Part shown: positions 27,348 to 39,706 of the stretch, one piece after another | Layout: each line of letters opens with the position of its first letter | Position numbering within the stretch: the stretch's first letter is position 1 | Source: Leptospira dzoumogneensis | GTDB lineage: Bacteria > Spirochaetota > Leptospiria > Leptospirales > Leptospiraceae | Length of the DNA stretch: 64,000 bases | Assembly: GCF_004770895.1 (NCBI RefSeq) | Contig: NZ_RQHS01000019.1 | Location: 642,213 to 706,212 of the forward strand | Direction of reading: 5' to 3' | Translations under genes and position numbers: made by a program | Notes under the pieces: generated by a model | What the model saw: the letters and a program-made list of their open reading frames with translations, nothing else | What the model was told of the DNA's origin: nothing | The model's database searches: none

Positions 27348-28391
27348 TCAGTCTTTTTTTTCGGAAACACCGGCGGATTCGAAGCTTGCCATTTCTCTTA
27401 AGAATGCCAATGAGGATTCTAAGATAGGATAGGCGAGTGCACATCCTGTTCCTTCTCCCAAGCGAAGCCCAAGATCCAAGACAGGATCAGCGTCAAAAAA
27501 TTCTAAGATCAGTCTATGGCCTTGTTCGGAAGACTTATGAGCAAATACTGCGTTACGAACGATCTTAGGTTCGATTCTGGAAGCGGTTAAGAATGCGGAA
27601 CTTGCAATAAAACCGTCCACTAAGATCAAACGATTTTCTTTATAGGAAGAAAGCATTGCTCCACAGATCATTGCGATCTCGAAACCGCCGAACTTGGAGA
27701 GAACTTCAATCGGATCTTTTGGATTTACTTGGTGTTTTGCCCTGCATTCGGATAGGATCTTTTTTTTACGTTCTAAGGACAGATCGTCCAGGCCTGTTCC
27801 TCTTCCAGTAAGATCCTCTGCTGAACGATCTAAAAATACGGAAGCGAGTAAAGAAGCGCTGGAAGTATTTCCGATCCCCATCTCTCCAAAGCCGATCACA
27901 TTACAATCTTTTGGTACTTTGGTGGTTGCGATCTCTTCACCGATACGGATTGCCTCTTCACATTCTTCCCTTGTCATTGCTGGTTCGTTCAGAATGTTTC
28001 TGGTCCCGGCTGCTATCTTTGCAGATATAAAATCTGGATGAGATTGTTCGAAGTCGCCGGAAACTCCTGAATCCACAACCAACAGTTTGATCCCATGTTG
28101 TTTGCAGAATACATTGATCGCCGCTCCTCCATTCAAAAAGTTGAATACCATTTGGTAAGTAACTTCTTTCGGAAAGGCGGAAACTCCCGAGTCTGCGAGT
28201 CCATGGTCTCCTGCGAATACTAATAAATGGGGATTCGATAATACAGGATCTACCGTATTTTGGATAGTGCCGATACGGTAGGCAAGATCTTCTAATTTTC
28301 CCAAAGCTCCTAATGGTTTGGTCTTGGTATCGATTTTATTGCGTAAATGTTTATCTAAGTCCAATTGGTACACGTCTTTAGGGCGGATCAT
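27348..28391 (-). CDS. cobT: Nicotinate-nucleotide-dimethylbenzimidazole phosphoribosyltransferase
   Basis: CobT activates the lower ligand base to alpha-ribazole phosphate. The 347 residues carry [20 protein letters not shown], the [13 protein letters not shown] block and the C-terminal [14 protein letters not shown], all diagnostic. With cobS and cobC it completes lower-ligand attachment, either at the end of de novo synthesis or in salvage of incomplete corrinoids; no corrin ring genes are visible here. The gene follows two lipoprotein genes downstream of a cobalamin riboswitch and may share their transcript. Confidence 0.95.
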   Translation of the reverse strand: MIRPKDVYQLDLDKHLRNKIDTKTKPLGALGKLEDLAYRIGTIQNTVDPVLSNPHLLVFAGDHGLADSGVSAFPKEVTYQMVFNFLNGGAAINVFCKQHGIKLLVVDSGVSGDFEQSHPDFISAKIAAGTRNILNEPAMTREECEEAIRIGEEIATTKVPKDCNVIGFGEMGIGNTSSASLLASVFLDRSAEDLTGRGTGLDDLSLERKKKILSECRAKHQVNPKDPIEVLSKFGGFEIAMICGAMLSSYKENRLILVDGFIASSAFLTASRIEPKIVRNAVFAHKSSEQGHRLILEFFDADPVLDLGLRLGEGTGCALAYPILESSLAFLREMASFESAGVSEKKD

Positions 28392-28420
28392 ATGTTTTCA
28401 CTTGTTAAAATTTTAATATG

Positions 28421-28454
28421 AAACTGGAAAAGGTCAGAAGATCTTTTTCAGTTT
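28421..28454. repeat. Inverted repeat between cobT and the lipoprotein gene
   Basis: AAACTGGAAAAG pairs with CTTTTTCAGTTT (one wobble) around a ten-base loop. On the minus strand it is not followed directly by a T run, so I doubt it fully stops transcription from the lipoprotein genes into cobT. It could attenuate read-through or protect mRNA ends. Confidence 0.55.
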
Positions 28455-28458
28455 TAGG

Positions 28459-29328
28459 TTAAGGAGTTACGGATTTTGCAATAACTCCGTCTATATCAGG
28501 ATTTGCGTGAGCTGCATCTATAGGTAGTGAGGTCAAAATCGTTTTAGCTGCGGATATTTTGATATAAGTGAATCCATTCGTTTGGATTTCGCTTTTTAAG
28601 GTACTATTACAACCGGAACCGGAGTTTCCAAAATTAGGATCAGCTAGATCGAAACCGTCTCCACCCCCGCCTCCGTTTATAATATCCGTATCGAAAACTT
28701 CGGACACGGTCATTGGATTCGAGTCTTGGTTATATATGAAAGGTGTGATCCCTGCGAATTTATTCCAGTATATAGGATTTCCTACAAAAGTATTCGGATC
28801 CGAGTTCGTATAGGTTGGATTCCATCCACACCAATTCGTTAGATCGTTGCCTACTTCTACTATTAGAGGCTCCATAAAAACGTTGTCGAAGGAGTTTGAG
28901 TTATTTTGAACTCCTACAAAGAAAGGGTTTTCATAAACTATAAAGTCGATACCGCTAGCAGGGAGCACTTTTACTCCTGACCATCGTAGTATAATAGAAG
29001 ATCCGACTCCGGAAGCATCTAAAGTATACACGTCGAGAGAACCGTTAAACTTTCCTGCACCACGAATTCCGTCGATAGAACAATCTGAATCTTTGAATCC
29101 AATACCGGTACTCGTAGGAGCCGAAACGATCTCATCAGCCACAAAAATTCCCCTGCCTGATTCCGGTGTTCTTTGATCGCAGGAACTTAAGTATCCGGAC
29201 CCTCCCAACCCAAGGGCAAGAAGGGCCTCAGCACCTGAAGAACTTTTGGGATCTTCGCAGCCGATGAAACTTGAAGAAAAACAAGTAAATATTACGTAAA
29301 TTTGAATAACTTTTTTAAACTTGAACAT
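28459..29328 (-). CDS. Putative surface lipoprotein in the cobalamin-riboswitch block
   Basis: The 289-residue protein has a lipoprotein signal ending SSFIGC (Cys24), an Ala/Gly/Leu-rich linker, then a beta-rich domain with DFIVYENPFF, NSFDNVFMEPLIVEVGNDL and a DGFDLADPNF stretch with a Gly run before it. I associate the YEN...EVGND pattern with a family of bacterial cell-surface proteins of unknown function; the resemblance to a leptospiral LIC_13355-like lipoprotein family is from memory. It lies between the first riboswitch-proximal lipoprotein and cobT, so a role in binding or delivering corrinoids at the cell surface is a reasonable hypothesis. Confidence 0.7.
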   Translation of the reverse strand: MFKFKKVIQIYVIFTCFSSSFIGCEDPKSSSGAEALLALGLGGSGYLSSCDQRTPESGRGIFVADEIVSAPTSTGIGFKDSDCSIDGIRGAGKFNGSLDVYTLDASGVGSSIILRWSGVKVLPASGIDFIVYENPFFVGVQNNSNSFDNVFMEPLIVEVGNDLTNWCGWNPTYTNSDPNTFVGNPIYWNKFAGITPFIYNQDSNPMTVSEVFDTDIINGGGGGDGFDLADPNFGNSGSGCNSTLKSEIQTNGFTYIKISAAKTILTSLPIDAAHANPDIDGVIAKSVTP

Positions 29329-29358
29329 TTACATTTTCCTTCCGTTATCCGATTTAGA

Positions 29359-29943
29359 TCAGTTTTGAGATTCGAGCCTACTCCAAGGAGCAGGATCAAA
29401 GCCGCTATTCAAACCGCAGCCGGCATTGATATCGCTCGGGTCGGAATAATAATCCAAATCATCCGCTTTAGCCGATGCTAGAGTTGTTTGAGATGAAACA
29501 CCGGAGAGGTCCGGGCAGACATAAGTTTTGCCGTCTTTAACGGTCCATCGATACCAAGAATAATTCCCTTGGGAAAAAGAGGAATCTCCACGGAAGCGTA
29601 CATAGATCACTTTTTTATTCGTGTCGATCTCTTGGATATCACCGTATAAATAGCTATTGCCGTAAGTCGCGTCGAACATAGTTTGTGCGATTAGGGAAAG
29701 AGAGATATTATATGTTCCTACGATCTCATTTCCCGGTGCAGTATAAGTTCCGCCCGCATAATCAGTAGTTCCGTTATAATAATTATAGTTACCTGCGATC
29801 GGGTTTAATCCGGCTACGGCAACTAAGGCAAGTACGTTTTCATTGTCCGATTTTTTGGTTTCTCCTAGATCGAAACAATTCGCGAACACGAATAATGAAC
29901 AAACGGCAAACGTTATCGCCGCCAACTTTGTGAATTTTCTCAT
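29359..29943 (-). CDS. Putative lipoprotein, first gene after the cobalamin riboswitch
   Basis: A longer frame starts at 29994, but ATG 29943 has GGAGAGGAAA immediately upstream and starts a standard lipoprotein signal, MRKFTKLAAITFAVCSLF, with lipobox VFANC, so I use it (194 residues). The mature protein is rich in Tyr, Gly, Asn and Thr (NYNYYNGTTDYAGGTY). It has Cys pairs late in the sequence (YVCPD, AGCGL) but no domain I know. It is the gene nearest to and in the same orientation as the cobalamin riboswitch, about 185 bp upstream, and so is its most direct target. Confidence 0.65.
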   Translation of the reverse strand: MRKFTKLAAITFAVCSLFVFANCFDLGETKKSDNENVLALVAVAGLNPIAGNYNYYNGTTDYAGGTYTAPGNEIVGTYNISLSLIAQTMFDATYGNSYLYGDIQEIDTNKKVIYVRFRGDSSFSQGNYSWYRWTVKDGKTYVCPDLSGVSSQTTLASAKADDLDYYSDPSDINAGCGLNSGFDPAPWSRLESQN

Positions 29944-30073
29944 TTTCCTCTCCTGATTTCTGCCGGATATCGCAGAAAAAGAAAATAAAAGCAAAATAAC
30001 GTTAGTCGATCATTGACCGTAGAAAGATCAGAACGATTTTGTATTTGCGGTGGTTTTCTTTTTCCGTTCGAGA

Positions 30074-30098
30074 GCCCCGACATTTTAGCTTTCGGGGC
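30074..30098 (-). promoter_or_regulatory. Hairpin in the riboswitch expression platform
   Basis: GCCCCGA (30074-30080) and TCGGGGC (30092-30098) form a seven-pair G/C stem downstream of the riboswitch core on the minus strand. No T run follows directly, so it is not a textbook terminator. It may be one arm of the switch. Confidence 0.5.
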
Positions 30099-30127
30099 CC
30101 CATCGCAGAAAGCGCGGATGCGCTAAA

Positions 30128-30305
30128 GAGCGAGATTTACGATACCCCCCAACCTCGAGGTTAAAGTATCGCGGGGAAGATCTGGCTTATTCCGTTTAAA
30201 ACGGACATCACAGTTGCGGGTCAGCGCGGGATTTTCACCCGACTTCCTCCCTGAAAGCGTAATTCCAGATTTTGGTTTAGCACTTCCCCTGGCAAGGGAA
30301 AAACT
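30128..30305 (-). ncRNA. Cobalamin (B12) riboswitch
   Basis: On the minus strand the sequence runs GGAGGAAGTCGGGTGAAAATCC, here cited in parts: GGAGGAAGTC, GGGTGAAAATCCCGCGC, TGACCCGC, AACTGTGA (30208-30215) and AAGCCAGATCTTCCCC (30173-30188). This is the ordered set of conserved segments of the cobalamin riboswitch core, including the GGTGAAAATCC loop region, CCCGCAACTGTGA and the B12-box-like AAGCCAGA-TTCCCC. A CGATAC/GTATCG stem (30140-30171) follows. It should repress the downstream minus-strand genes when adenosyl- or methylcobalamin is plentiful. Exact ends are approximate. Confidence 0.88.
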
Positions 30306-30502
30306 ATTGGGATATAAAAGCAGTGTATTCCTTGCAATATCCGGATAAATCGACGATATTCTAAACATAAGAACGATTAGGAAGGATTCGGTACATAATT
30401 TCAGATCGATAAGACATTCTAATCCACAAAAAATTCGGGAAAGATCTTTCATAGACCGAAAATAAAAGAGAGAGTTCTAATAAAACTTCCAAGAGGAATA
30501 CG

Positions 30503-31843
30503 ATGAAAATTACCCGATCCACTTTTCTAAAAGCCGGAATTTTAACTGCCGCAGCTTTCTTGGGAAGTCGTAAGGGAAATTTATCCGCTCAGAATACGAA
30601 CTCAGGGAAAAAAGTAATCGTACTTGGCGGAGGACTTTCAGGACTTTATTCGGCATACATCTTAGGAAAAACAGGAAGTAAAGTAACTCTGATCGAAGCC
30701 ACAGATAGAGTGGGAGGAAGAGTAAGATCGATACAAGATCCTTCCGGTCACGTCGTGGATCTAGGAGCAGAATGGGTTTCATCCGAAGATAAAACTGTTC
30801 GCAGTTTAGTTAGAGAGTTAGGATTAAAATTACAATCTTCTCCATTGGTCCCGGATCTATTTTTGGGAACTTATAAGAAGGCAGGTGCCTGGGAACTTTC
30901 TACTAAATCCCAAGAGATCCTGAACAAATTAGTATCACAAAATTCTAAATTAGATACTGCACAACAACAAGCGTTAGATCGTATCAGCATTTATAATTAT
31001 CTAGTATACCAAGGAGTCAGTCCGGAAGATCTGACCTTACTTGGTCATAAACTTTCTCTTCATTATGGAGATAGTATTCGAGTTCTATCCGCTGAAAAAG
31101 TTTTGAGTGATCTTGCACAATTCCCTCAAAGGAATAGCAAGATAGAAGGTGGAATGGAAAGTATCGCCAAAACTCTGGTGATGAATATAGAAAACACAGA
31201 ATTCGTTTTTTCGGATCCTGTTCTTTCAGTGGATCAGGATCCCACAGGGGTTACGGTTACCACCGCTTCCGGAAGAAAATTCAGCGGTTCTACTTGTATC
31301 TGCACTTTACCTGCAAATCAAATCTCTAATGTGAAATGGAACCCGGGATTAGATAAGGAAAAACTTTTAGCGGCACTAAGAGTTCGTTATTCTCAAATTT
31401 ATAAATTATTTTTGGTATTAAAAGAATCTCCTTGGGAATCTTCTCCATTTGCGGTTCATTCGGATGCGGCAGCTCAATTTTTATACGACGCCGGTACCAA
31501 GTCCGATACTTCGGACAAGGTTTTAGGAGTGATCGCTAATGGTGACAGATTTTCCGTATTTGATACTGCCAACCAAGACCAAAAGGTAGAATATATTCGT
31601 CTGACTCTGGATCGTCTAGGTCTGAAAAAAGATCTACAGATCCAAAGATTCTATTTTACGGAACCTAAAAAAGATTACGTTCCGAACGGAATTGCCGAGT
31701 TTCCACCGGGAAGTTTTGGGTCGGAGATCATTCTAAGAAAACCGTTTGATCGTATCTTCTTCGCGGGTGAACATACCGGAGAAATTACCGGAACAGTAGA
31801 GGCTGCATTGAGTTCGGCGATCAAGGCTGTGAACTTAGTATAA
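30503..31843 (+). CDS. FAD-dependent amine oxidase family protein
   Basis: An exported flavoprotein of 446 residues. The N-terminus ([18 protein letters not shown]) resembles a Tat signal but has only one Arg before STFLK, so the export route is uncertain. The mature part begins with the dinucleotide-binding motif [16 protein letters not shown] and GGRVRS, and ends with [21 protein letters not shown], the flavin amine oxidase signature. Family members oxidise amines, amino acids or polyamines; the substrate is not predictable. GAGG lies seven bases before the ATG. It stands alone, closed by a terminator. Confidence 0.85.
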   Translation: MKITRSTFLKAGILTAAAFLGSRKGNLSAQNTNSGKKVIVLGGGLSGLYSAYILGKTGSKVTLIEATDRVGGRVRSIQDPSGHVVDLGAEWVSSEDKTVRSLVRELGLKLQSSPLVPDLFLGTYKKAGAWELSTKSQEILNKLVSQNSKLDTAQQQALDRISIYNYLVYQGVSPEDLTLLGHKLSLHYGDSIRVLSAEKVLSDLAQFPQRNSKIEGGMESIAKTLVMNIENTEFVFSDPVLSVDQDPTGVTVTTASGRKFSGSTCICTLPANQISNVKWNPGLDKEKLLAALRVRYSQIYKLFLVLKESPWESSPFAVHSDAAAQFLYDAGTKSDTSDKVLGVIANGDRFSVFDTANQDQKVEYIRLTLDRLGLKKDLQIQRFYFTEPKKDYVPNGIAEFPPGSFGSEIILRKPFDRIFFAGEHTGEITGTVEAALSSAIKAVNLV

Positions 31844-31846
31844 AAC

Positions 31847-31875
31847 AAAAAAGCCCGGAAACTCCGGGCTTTTTC
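31847..31875. terminator. Bidirectional terminator between amine oxidase and topoisomerase genes
   Basis: AAAAAGCCCGGA and TCCGGGCTTTTT form a 12-pair stem around a three-base loop. A T run follows on either strand, so it serves both convergent genes. Confidence 0.93.
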
Positions 31876-31895
31876 CATTTTGCAAAAATAGAATT

Positions 31896-34036
<2,141 letters not shown>

Positions 34037-34040
<4 letters not shown>

Positions 34041-35422
34041 TCCTTGTCCCATTTATCTTTCAGCTCGGATAATTCTCCGATCATGAATTCTGTTAATTTT
34101 TTATCTTCTTTCACAAGCCCTTGGTATCTGGAAAGGGCGGTTTTTGCTTCTACGATGGCTTCTTCACATTTGCGAACTTCTTCCAAAGTCATTCTGTAAA
34201 TTGGAATAGATGCTAACCATTCATAGTACACGAATTTCGCTTTTTGGAGTTTATCCTCGAAATCCTTTTTGGATTTAATACCGATCACTTTTTCGTTCCA
34301 CTTTTCTTTGATAAAGCGGATCAACTCCGAGTTTCTTTCGATCTTCTCTTGTTCCAAACCTGCCAAACGTTTGAATCTGCGGATCAAGTGGGTCTTTCTG
34401 AAATCGCAGAAACGTTTGATGATCTCTTCCGGTCCGAAGTTTTTCAGACGACCGTCGTAAGTGATCACGTTATTCGCTAAAGTTTGCGTATCTTCTTTGG
34501 AGATTACCGCAGCGATCTCTTTCGCGCTAGGTTTTTCTCCCTTCTTATAATTCAATTCTATACGGAACGTTTGGCTGGAATGATCCACATAGTCTTTGAG
34601 CCAGGAATCTTTTCTTTCCAGAATATCATCTAGAAGATTGATCACCTTCTCTCTATTCCAGTTCATAGGAGCGTCCGTAAGATAGAGAGTGTCTCCTTCC
34701 CAAGTAAAACCGAATGTAGTGGTCATTGTGATATTGCCAGCTTCGGTCTTAGCCATTTTCACTTCTCCCTTGTAATCCTTGTACCAAGGTTTTAAAGGAA
34801 GAGGCTTTTTGGTTTTTAGATAATTCATCTGCGAGTTGATGATCGCAGAAAGTTTATGGCCCGGGATAAAACAACGGAAACCGGTTGCAATTCCCATAAT
34901 ATTGTTCAGAAGAACGATCGGAACTTTTCCTACGAAGTGGATCGGTTCGTCTTCCGTTTCGTCGTAATTTTTAACGTAATCTATATCGGGTAAACTTTCG
35001 AAAAATCCCAGGTCTTTTACGAAGTCGGAAAGTTTTACCTCAGTGTATCGAGGAGAAGCGATCGCGCTCGGATCCAATACGTCTCCGAAAGTACCTTCTC
35101 CAGCAACTAATGGATGATTGTTTGCGAACGTAAAGTCCTGAGCCATCTGAGAAAGAGCATCTTGGATGGATCTGTCTCCGTGAGGGTGATATCCCATCGC
35201 GAGTCCCGCTACTTTTACGGTCTTAGTGAAACGGTTACGTGCGTCTGAATTCCACATTGCCCAAAGAATTCTTCTCTGGACGGGCTTTAAACCATCGATT
35301 TCGTGAGGAATTGCCCTGGAATCGCAGACATATCGAGAATATTTTCTCTGATCGTCGTTAACTTGGTCCTCAAATGGTATTTTTGGGAAGCTTTCTTTGC
35401 CTGGTTTATTGGAATCTTTCAT
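34037..35422 (-). CDS. Type IIA DNA topoisomerase A subunit, short form lacking the C-terminal pinwheel
   Basis: The 461-residue protein has the breakage-reunion core: [27 protein letters not shown] and the catalytic tyrosine Tyr126 in [11 protein letters not shown]. The ASPRY form resembles eukaryotic and phage topoisomerase II more than the AAMRYTE of GyrA, though TE-KLS is bacterial-like. At 461 residues it ends after the coiled coil and lacks the C-terminal beta-pinwheel that gives gyrase its wrapping. This predicts relaxation or decatenation rather than supercoiling. It overlaps the B-subunit gene by four bases. Confidence 0.82.
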
Positions 35423-35649
35423 GGGACTTTTATTGCCAAAGGATTTTAGGACGGTTTTACTGTCAACCTTTTAACGTACTACCCGAATTCGTACATACTT
35501 TTTAGGAAGAAATCGACTTAAGTTACAGTAATTCTTACTTTCTCGTTGGGAAACACCGATAAGGAAAGAAAATTTCCCGGTTTTTCCTTGAAGATTCGGA
35601 TGAAAACGGGAAGTTTTTCAAGAAATCCTCTTTTTCCGGCTGTATTTTT
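35423..35649. other. Divergent promoter region between topoisomerase and lipoprotein genes
   Basis: This 227-bp gap separates divergent genes and must hold both promoters. I see no distinct operator, hairpin or small ORF. Confidence 0.35.
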
Positions 35650-36600
35650 TTGGAACCGAAGTCTCGATCTTATCTCACAGCAACATTCTTCTCACTAGGT
35701 TTGACCTATTTGTTTTTTTTAATGTCCTGTTCTCTTTTGACGGAATGGACGGAAGAAAAACCTTTAGTCTCCGATCTTCCCGGTATTCGGATCTATACTA
35801 ATATCAGTTCGATCCCTGCAAGTTCCGAATCTTTCCGGAACCAACCCGGTCATCTTAGATATTTAGTACTGCAGACCCAATCTTCTAAGGAAAAAATTTG
35901 GACCGGAGAAGTGGATCTTTGGGAAACCAAAGAAGATTTTCATACTACTCTTCCTAAAGGGGTCGTTTTTCCTAAATTAAGTTTTAAGGCTTCCTTATTC
36001 TCAGGTTCGGCTAGATTAGAAGAAGGCGAATTTTCTAATCCTAAATTTATTTCATTTCATCCGCAAGGTGTTCTTTCTTGGAATTGGGAAGGAGAAGGTT
36101 TCAGATCGGGGATTCATATCTCTTCTCCTAAACAACTCAATGTTTCCGATTGGGGGATTTTATATAATTTTTCCCAATCAAATATAGTATGGATCGCCAA
36201 AGAATACAGAAGTTTAGGTAAGAATGTAGAATTACATTGGGAGAATGTTCGTAATAGCCGGACTAGTTTGAGTACGGATTATACAAGCCCTGGCGGCAGA
36301 AGTTTTCCTTATGCGGACTACGATTATAAGAACCAAATCTTCCAGTATGTAAATTTGATAGAAGCTAGACTTCCGGTTTGGACTTTCAGGGAAGAAGGTG
36401 AATATCGTTGGGCCTGGGGAATTCTTCCGGAAGATCTATTATCTTCTAAGAACGTATCCCAATGGAAACAGAAGAAAAAGGATGAATTCGTATCGATACA
36501 TTTTTATGATGCTGCCAATAATATTCCGTTTACTGCCTCGGCCGATTTGAAGAACTATCCAATCATCCTCTTAAAAGATTACGACAATGCCAGAAAATAA
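35650..36600 (+). CDS. Hypothetical lipoprotein
   Basis: I do not recognise this 316-residue protein. TTG at 35650 is the first available start and yields a signal with hydrophobic core [15 protein letters not shown] and a lipobox-like FLMSC (Cys27). No clear ribosome site precedes it, so the start is uncertain. The mature part is beta-rich, with many Trp, Phe and Ser residues ([27 protein letters not shown]). Its last 14 bases overlap the start of gltX in another frame, so the two are probably co-transcribed. Confidence 0.6.
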   Translation: MEPKSRSYLTATFFSLGLTYLFFLMSCSLLTEWTEEKPLVSDLPGIRIYTNISSIPASSESFRNQPGHLRYLVLQTQSSKEKIWTGEVDLWETKEDFHTTLPKGVVFPKLSFKASLFSGSARLEEGEFSNPKFISFHPQGVLSWNWEGEGFRSGIHISSPKQLNVSDWGILYNFSQSNIVWIAKEYRSLGKNVELHWENVRNSRTSLSTDYTSPGGRSFPYADYDYKNQIFQYVNLIEARLPVWTFREEGEYRWAWGILPEDLLSSKNVSQWKQKKKDEFVSIHFYDAANNIPFTASADLKNYPIILLKDYDNARK

Positions 36601-38149
36601 GGAAGTTAGAACCAGGTTCGCACCATCACCTACCGGTTTCCTTCATGTGGGCGGAGCTAGAACCGCTTTATTCAATTACTTATACGCCAAATCCCAAGGC
36701 GGAAAATTTTTATTAAGGGTAGAAGATACGGATCAAGCCAGATCCACCGAAGAATCTTTTAAAACCATCCTTGAATCCTTAAAATGGTTAGGGATAGAAT
36801 GGGATGAAGGTCCTCATGTAGGAGGTCCTTACGGTCCTTATGTACAATCCGAAAGGATCTCTATTTATAAAGAATATACCGAAAAGTTGATCTCCGAAGG
36901 AAAAGCCTATCGCTGCTTCTGCACCCAAGAAGAATTAGAAGCCAAAAAAAAACAGGCCGAGGCGATGGGAGTCCCTTACGTTTACGACGGACTTCATGCG
37001 AACATGAGCGAATCGGAAGTTCAGGAAAAATTGAAAGCAGGAACTCCTTATTCCGTTCGTTTCAAAACTCCTTCTAAAACTTTGATCTTCGATGATATCA
37101 TCCAAGGGAAAGTGAAGTTCGAAACAAAATTGATCGGTGACTTCATCATAGTAAAATCGGACGGTTTTCCTTCTTATAACTACGCTGTGGTTGTGGATGA
37201 CGGGCTCATGAAAATTTCTCATGTGATCCGAGGAGTGGGGCACCTTTCCAATACACCCCGCCAGATCCTGATCTATGAGGCTCTGGGATTTCCGGTTCCT
37301 GAGTTCGCTCACGCATCCGAGATCGTGGGAATGGACGGTAAAAAATTATCCAAACGTGCGGGAGCTACTTCTATATTAGCATTTCGTGATTTAGGATATT
37401 TGCCTGAGACATTCTTGAATTATATGGCTCTACTCGGTTGGACTTCTCCAGACGGTCAGGAATATCTGCCGGGGGACATTCTTCCAAAAACATTCGATGT
37501 ACATCGTTGTTCCAAATCACCTTCTACCTTTGACGTATTCAAAAAACCGAAAGGCGGGGATGAGGAAGTTGCGACTAACTTCTCCAGTTTGGATCAAATT
37601 GCAGAGGCGATGAATCCTAAGTCCAAATTGAATTGGCTTTCTAATAAATACATCAGAGAACTTCCTATCCAAAAGGTAGCCGATAGTCTGGCTCCATTCT
37701 TGGAAAACAGAACGGATATTCCGGCGGAATACAGAGATCCGAAAAACAAGGAATTACATTCTCTAGTGGATAGCGTTAGAGTTTATTTGGATAATTTGCG
37801 CCAGGCACCCGACTATATCGCAGAATTTTTCGTATCCGACCTGAAAGTAGAGGATGGAGAAGCGAAAGAAATTCTTTCCCAAGAATTTTCTCCAAAAGTG
37901 GTCACTACATTTTACGAATTATTAAAAAAGTCGGATCCTAAAACCGATGAAGATTATAAGGCTTTAATGACCCAAGCGGGAGAACAGACCGGCCAAAAGG
38001 GAAAGACCCTATTTATGCCGATCCGAGTCTCCGCTACAGGAAAAGCTCACGGACTGGAGTTACCTATCCTATTTCCCCTCTTAGGGAAGGAAAAGCTACT
38101 CAAACGAATAGAGAAAATCTCGGTACAAGTAGGAATTTCTTTACCTTAG
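36587..38149 (+). CDS. gltX: Glutamyl-tRNA synthetase
   Basis: This class I aminoacyl-tRNA synthetase charges tRNA-Glu. The HIGH-type motif is in [16 protein letters not shown] near the N-terminus and the KMSKS-type motif is GKKLSKRAG near residue 250. EDTDQARS and RVEDT are also standard. The length (520 residues) is that of a full bacterial GluRS with its C-terminal anticodon-binding domain. The start lies within the preceding lipoprotein gene (14-bp overlap). Confidence 0.97.
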   Translation: MPENKEVRTRFAPSPTGFLHVGGARTALFNYLYAKSQGGKFLLRVEDTDQARSTEESFKTILESLKWLGIEWDEGPHVGGPYGPYVQSERISIYKEYTEKLISEGKAYRCFCTQEELEAKKKQAEAMGVPYVYDGLHANMSESEVQEKLKAGTPYSVRFKTPSKTLIFDDIIQGKVKFETKLIGDFIIVKSDGFPSYNYAVVVDDGLMKISHVIRGVGHLSNTPRQILIYEALGFPVPEFAHASEIVGMDGKKLSKRAGATSILAFRDLGYLPETFLNYMALLGWTSPDGQEYLPGDILPKTFDVHRCSKSPSTFDVFKKPKGGDEEVATNFSSLDQIAEAMNPKSKLNWLSNKYIRELPIQKVADSLAPFLENRTDIPAEYRDPKNKELHSLVDSVRVYLDNLRQAPDYIAEFFVSDLKVEDGEAKEILSQEFSPKVVTTFYELLKKSDPKTDEDYKALMTQAGEQTGQKGKTLFMPIRVSATGKAHGLELPILFPLLGKEKLLKRIEKISVQVGISLP

Positions 38150-38227
38150 GATTTTTTCGGGGGATTTTTGTTGCAAAACCCCCCTTTCGGTCTGTATTAA
38201 TATACAAGAGGACTTCTCAGGCAAGAA

Positions 38228-38809
38228 ATGAGGGATACGGCCGATTCACTTTTGGTTAGGCATCATTCGGGTTCGTACGTTATGTTCCTACCTCCTGACT
38301 TAGCTAGCATTCGGGAGTTCAGAAGAGCACTTCGTCAATCCTTAGAAGAGAATACTTTTATCTCTAAAGATATACAGCAGATTGAGCTCGCTGCAGACGA
38401 GGCACTCACCAACTCAATCTCCGCAAATTATAATTCCAGTTCCGAAGAAACGATCATCTGCAGATGGATCGTAAACAATTCCAAATTTACTCTATGGATC
38501 GTGGACTATGGTTCCGGTCTTAAAAAAGAAAAGATAGAAGAGCAGATAACGGAAGCTAAACCTTCTTCTCTCCAAGACTTCTTAAAAAGAGTAAAAACTT
38601 ACCAAGAAGGTAAATGTGAAGTTCTTCCTAACAGAGGAAAGCTCACTCAACACAGGAATTTGGGTAAAGGTTTACTGATCATGCAATCCTTAATGGATTC
38701 GGTGAAGATCATGTATCACTGCAAAGAAGGAAGAATTTCCTCGGACCCTACCGATTCCAGTATCCGCGGGTCCATTATCGAATTAGCATTCGATTCTAAA
38801 AAACACTGA
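38228..38809 (+). CDS. HATPase domain protein, RsbW-like anti-sigma/serine kinase family
   Basis: The 193-residue protein has the GHKL ATP-binding fold of anti-sigma factor kinases: IELAADEALTNSISANY (N-box with Glu and Asn), WIVDYGSGLKKEK (G1 box) and GKGLLIMQSLMDSVKI (G2 box). No dimerisation or sensor domain is present, so it is of the RsbW/SpoIIAB class rather than a two-component kinase. Such proteins hold a sigma factor or antagonist through partner switching. No antagonist or sigma factor lies next to it. It is followed two bases later by the DUF455 gene. Confidence 0.75.
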   Translation: MRDTADSLLVRHHSGSYVMFLPPDLASIREFRRALRQSLEENTFISKDIQQIELAADEALTNSISANYNSSSEETIICRWIVNNSKFTLWIVDYGSGLKKEKIEEQITEAKPSSLQDFLKRVKTYQEGKCEVLPNRGKLTQHRNLGKGLLIMQSLMDSVKIMYHCKEGRISSDPTDSSIRGSIIELAFDSKKH

Positions 38810-38811
38810 CC

Positions 38812-39660
38812 TTGACTTTAAACGAGTACGCTCAATTTCTTTTAAGTTCTCCCAATTTAGAAGATAAACTATATTCTCCGGAAAAAATGCCGGAAGATAT
38901 TTTATGGCCGGACTTTTTTCCTAAGGACAGACCGGAACGATCTTCTAAAATCCTTTTCTCGGATAAAAGATCAAAAATGCCTCGGGTGGAACATTTGAAT
39001 TCCGAGGAGAATAGGATACTTTCTCTCCATCATTTTGCGAATCATGAACTCATGGCTGTGGAGATATTTGCCTGGGCTATATTAAAATTTCAGAATGCTC
39101 CTTCTTCCGTTCGTAAAAGTTTATACAAAACGATTTTGGAAGAACAAAAACATCTCAAACTTTATTTGGGATCCATCAGAGAATGGGGAATGGATCTAGG
39201 AGATCGCCCTCTCAATTATATCTTCTGGAAACAAATTCCTAATATGCAATCTCTCCAAAAGTTTTTTGCGATCATGGCCTTAACTTTCGAAGGAGCCAAT
39301 TTGGATTTTTCTATGATCTACCAAAAGGCATTCGAAAAATTCGGGGATCAAAAACGAGCCGATATCATGCAGATCGTTCATGAGGACGAGATCAGTCATG
39401 TTAAAAGGGGAGTCAAGGTAGTATTCTCCGATGGGGTTTTGCAAGAACAACAATGGGAAAAGTATCTGGAATATTTGACCCATCCATTCACTCCCAGAAG
39501 AGCAAAGGGATTTTTATACTTTCCGGAGCTTAGGACTAAGGCAGGATTATCGCCTGAGTTTGCGGAGGCTTTAGGAGCTTATTCGGACGAATACGATGGC
39601 ACTACAAATGCCAGGATCGTAAAAAATGTGTTAGGTACGGTTGCAAATTTGCTACCATAA
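38812..39660 (+). CDS. DUF455 ferritin-like protein
   Basis: The 282-residue protein carries helices with the carboxylate/histidine pattern of ferritin-like di-iron proteins: HHFANHELMAVEIFAWAI, ILEEQKHLKLYL and HEDEISHVKRG. The layout fits family DUF455, found near tRNA-modifying or rubrerythrin-like genes in other bacteria. The start is TTG, two bases after the preceding stop; the N-terminus from there matches what I expect for DUF455. Whether it is an oxygenase or hydroxylase is unknown. Confidence 0.75.
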   Translation: MTLNEYAQFLLSSPNLEDKLYSPEKMPEDILWPDFFPKDRPERSSKILFSDKRSKMPRVEHLNSEENRILSLHHFANHELMAVEIFAWAILKFQNAPSSVRKSLYKTILEEQKHLKLYLGSIREWGMDLGDRPLNYIFWKQIPNMQSLQKFFAIMALTFEGANLDFSMIYQKAFEKFGDQKRADIMQIVHEDEISHVKRGVKVVFSDGVLQEQQWEKYLEYLTHPFTPRRAKGFLYFPELRTKAGLSPEFAEALGAYSDEYDGTTNARIVKNVLGTVANLLP

Positions 39661-39706
39661 ATCGATGGACATCCGCTTTTCTTGGAAAGAAGCTGTAGTT
39701 CAGAAT

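Larger units (their letters stand above)
29944..30502. other. Intergenic region with cobalamin riboswitch
   Basis: This 559-bp gap between the lipoprotein gene (minus) and the amine oxidase gene (plus) is largely taken up by a minus-strand cobalamin riboswitch (30128-30305) and a following hairpin (30074-30098). The outer part, about 30310-30490, should contain the minus-strand riboswitch promoter and the plus-strand oxidase promoter, which I could not resolve. Confidence 0.6.

Noticed and set aside
30123..30452. 109-residue open frame on the minus strand
   Set aside because: It coincides with the cobalamin riboswitch; the conserved RNA segments explain the sequence, and the peptide has no recognisable features or ribosome site.
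38159..38190. GGGGG/CCCCC hairpin after gltX
   Set aside because: The stem has a mismatch and a large loop and only three T follow, so I do not list it as a terminator.
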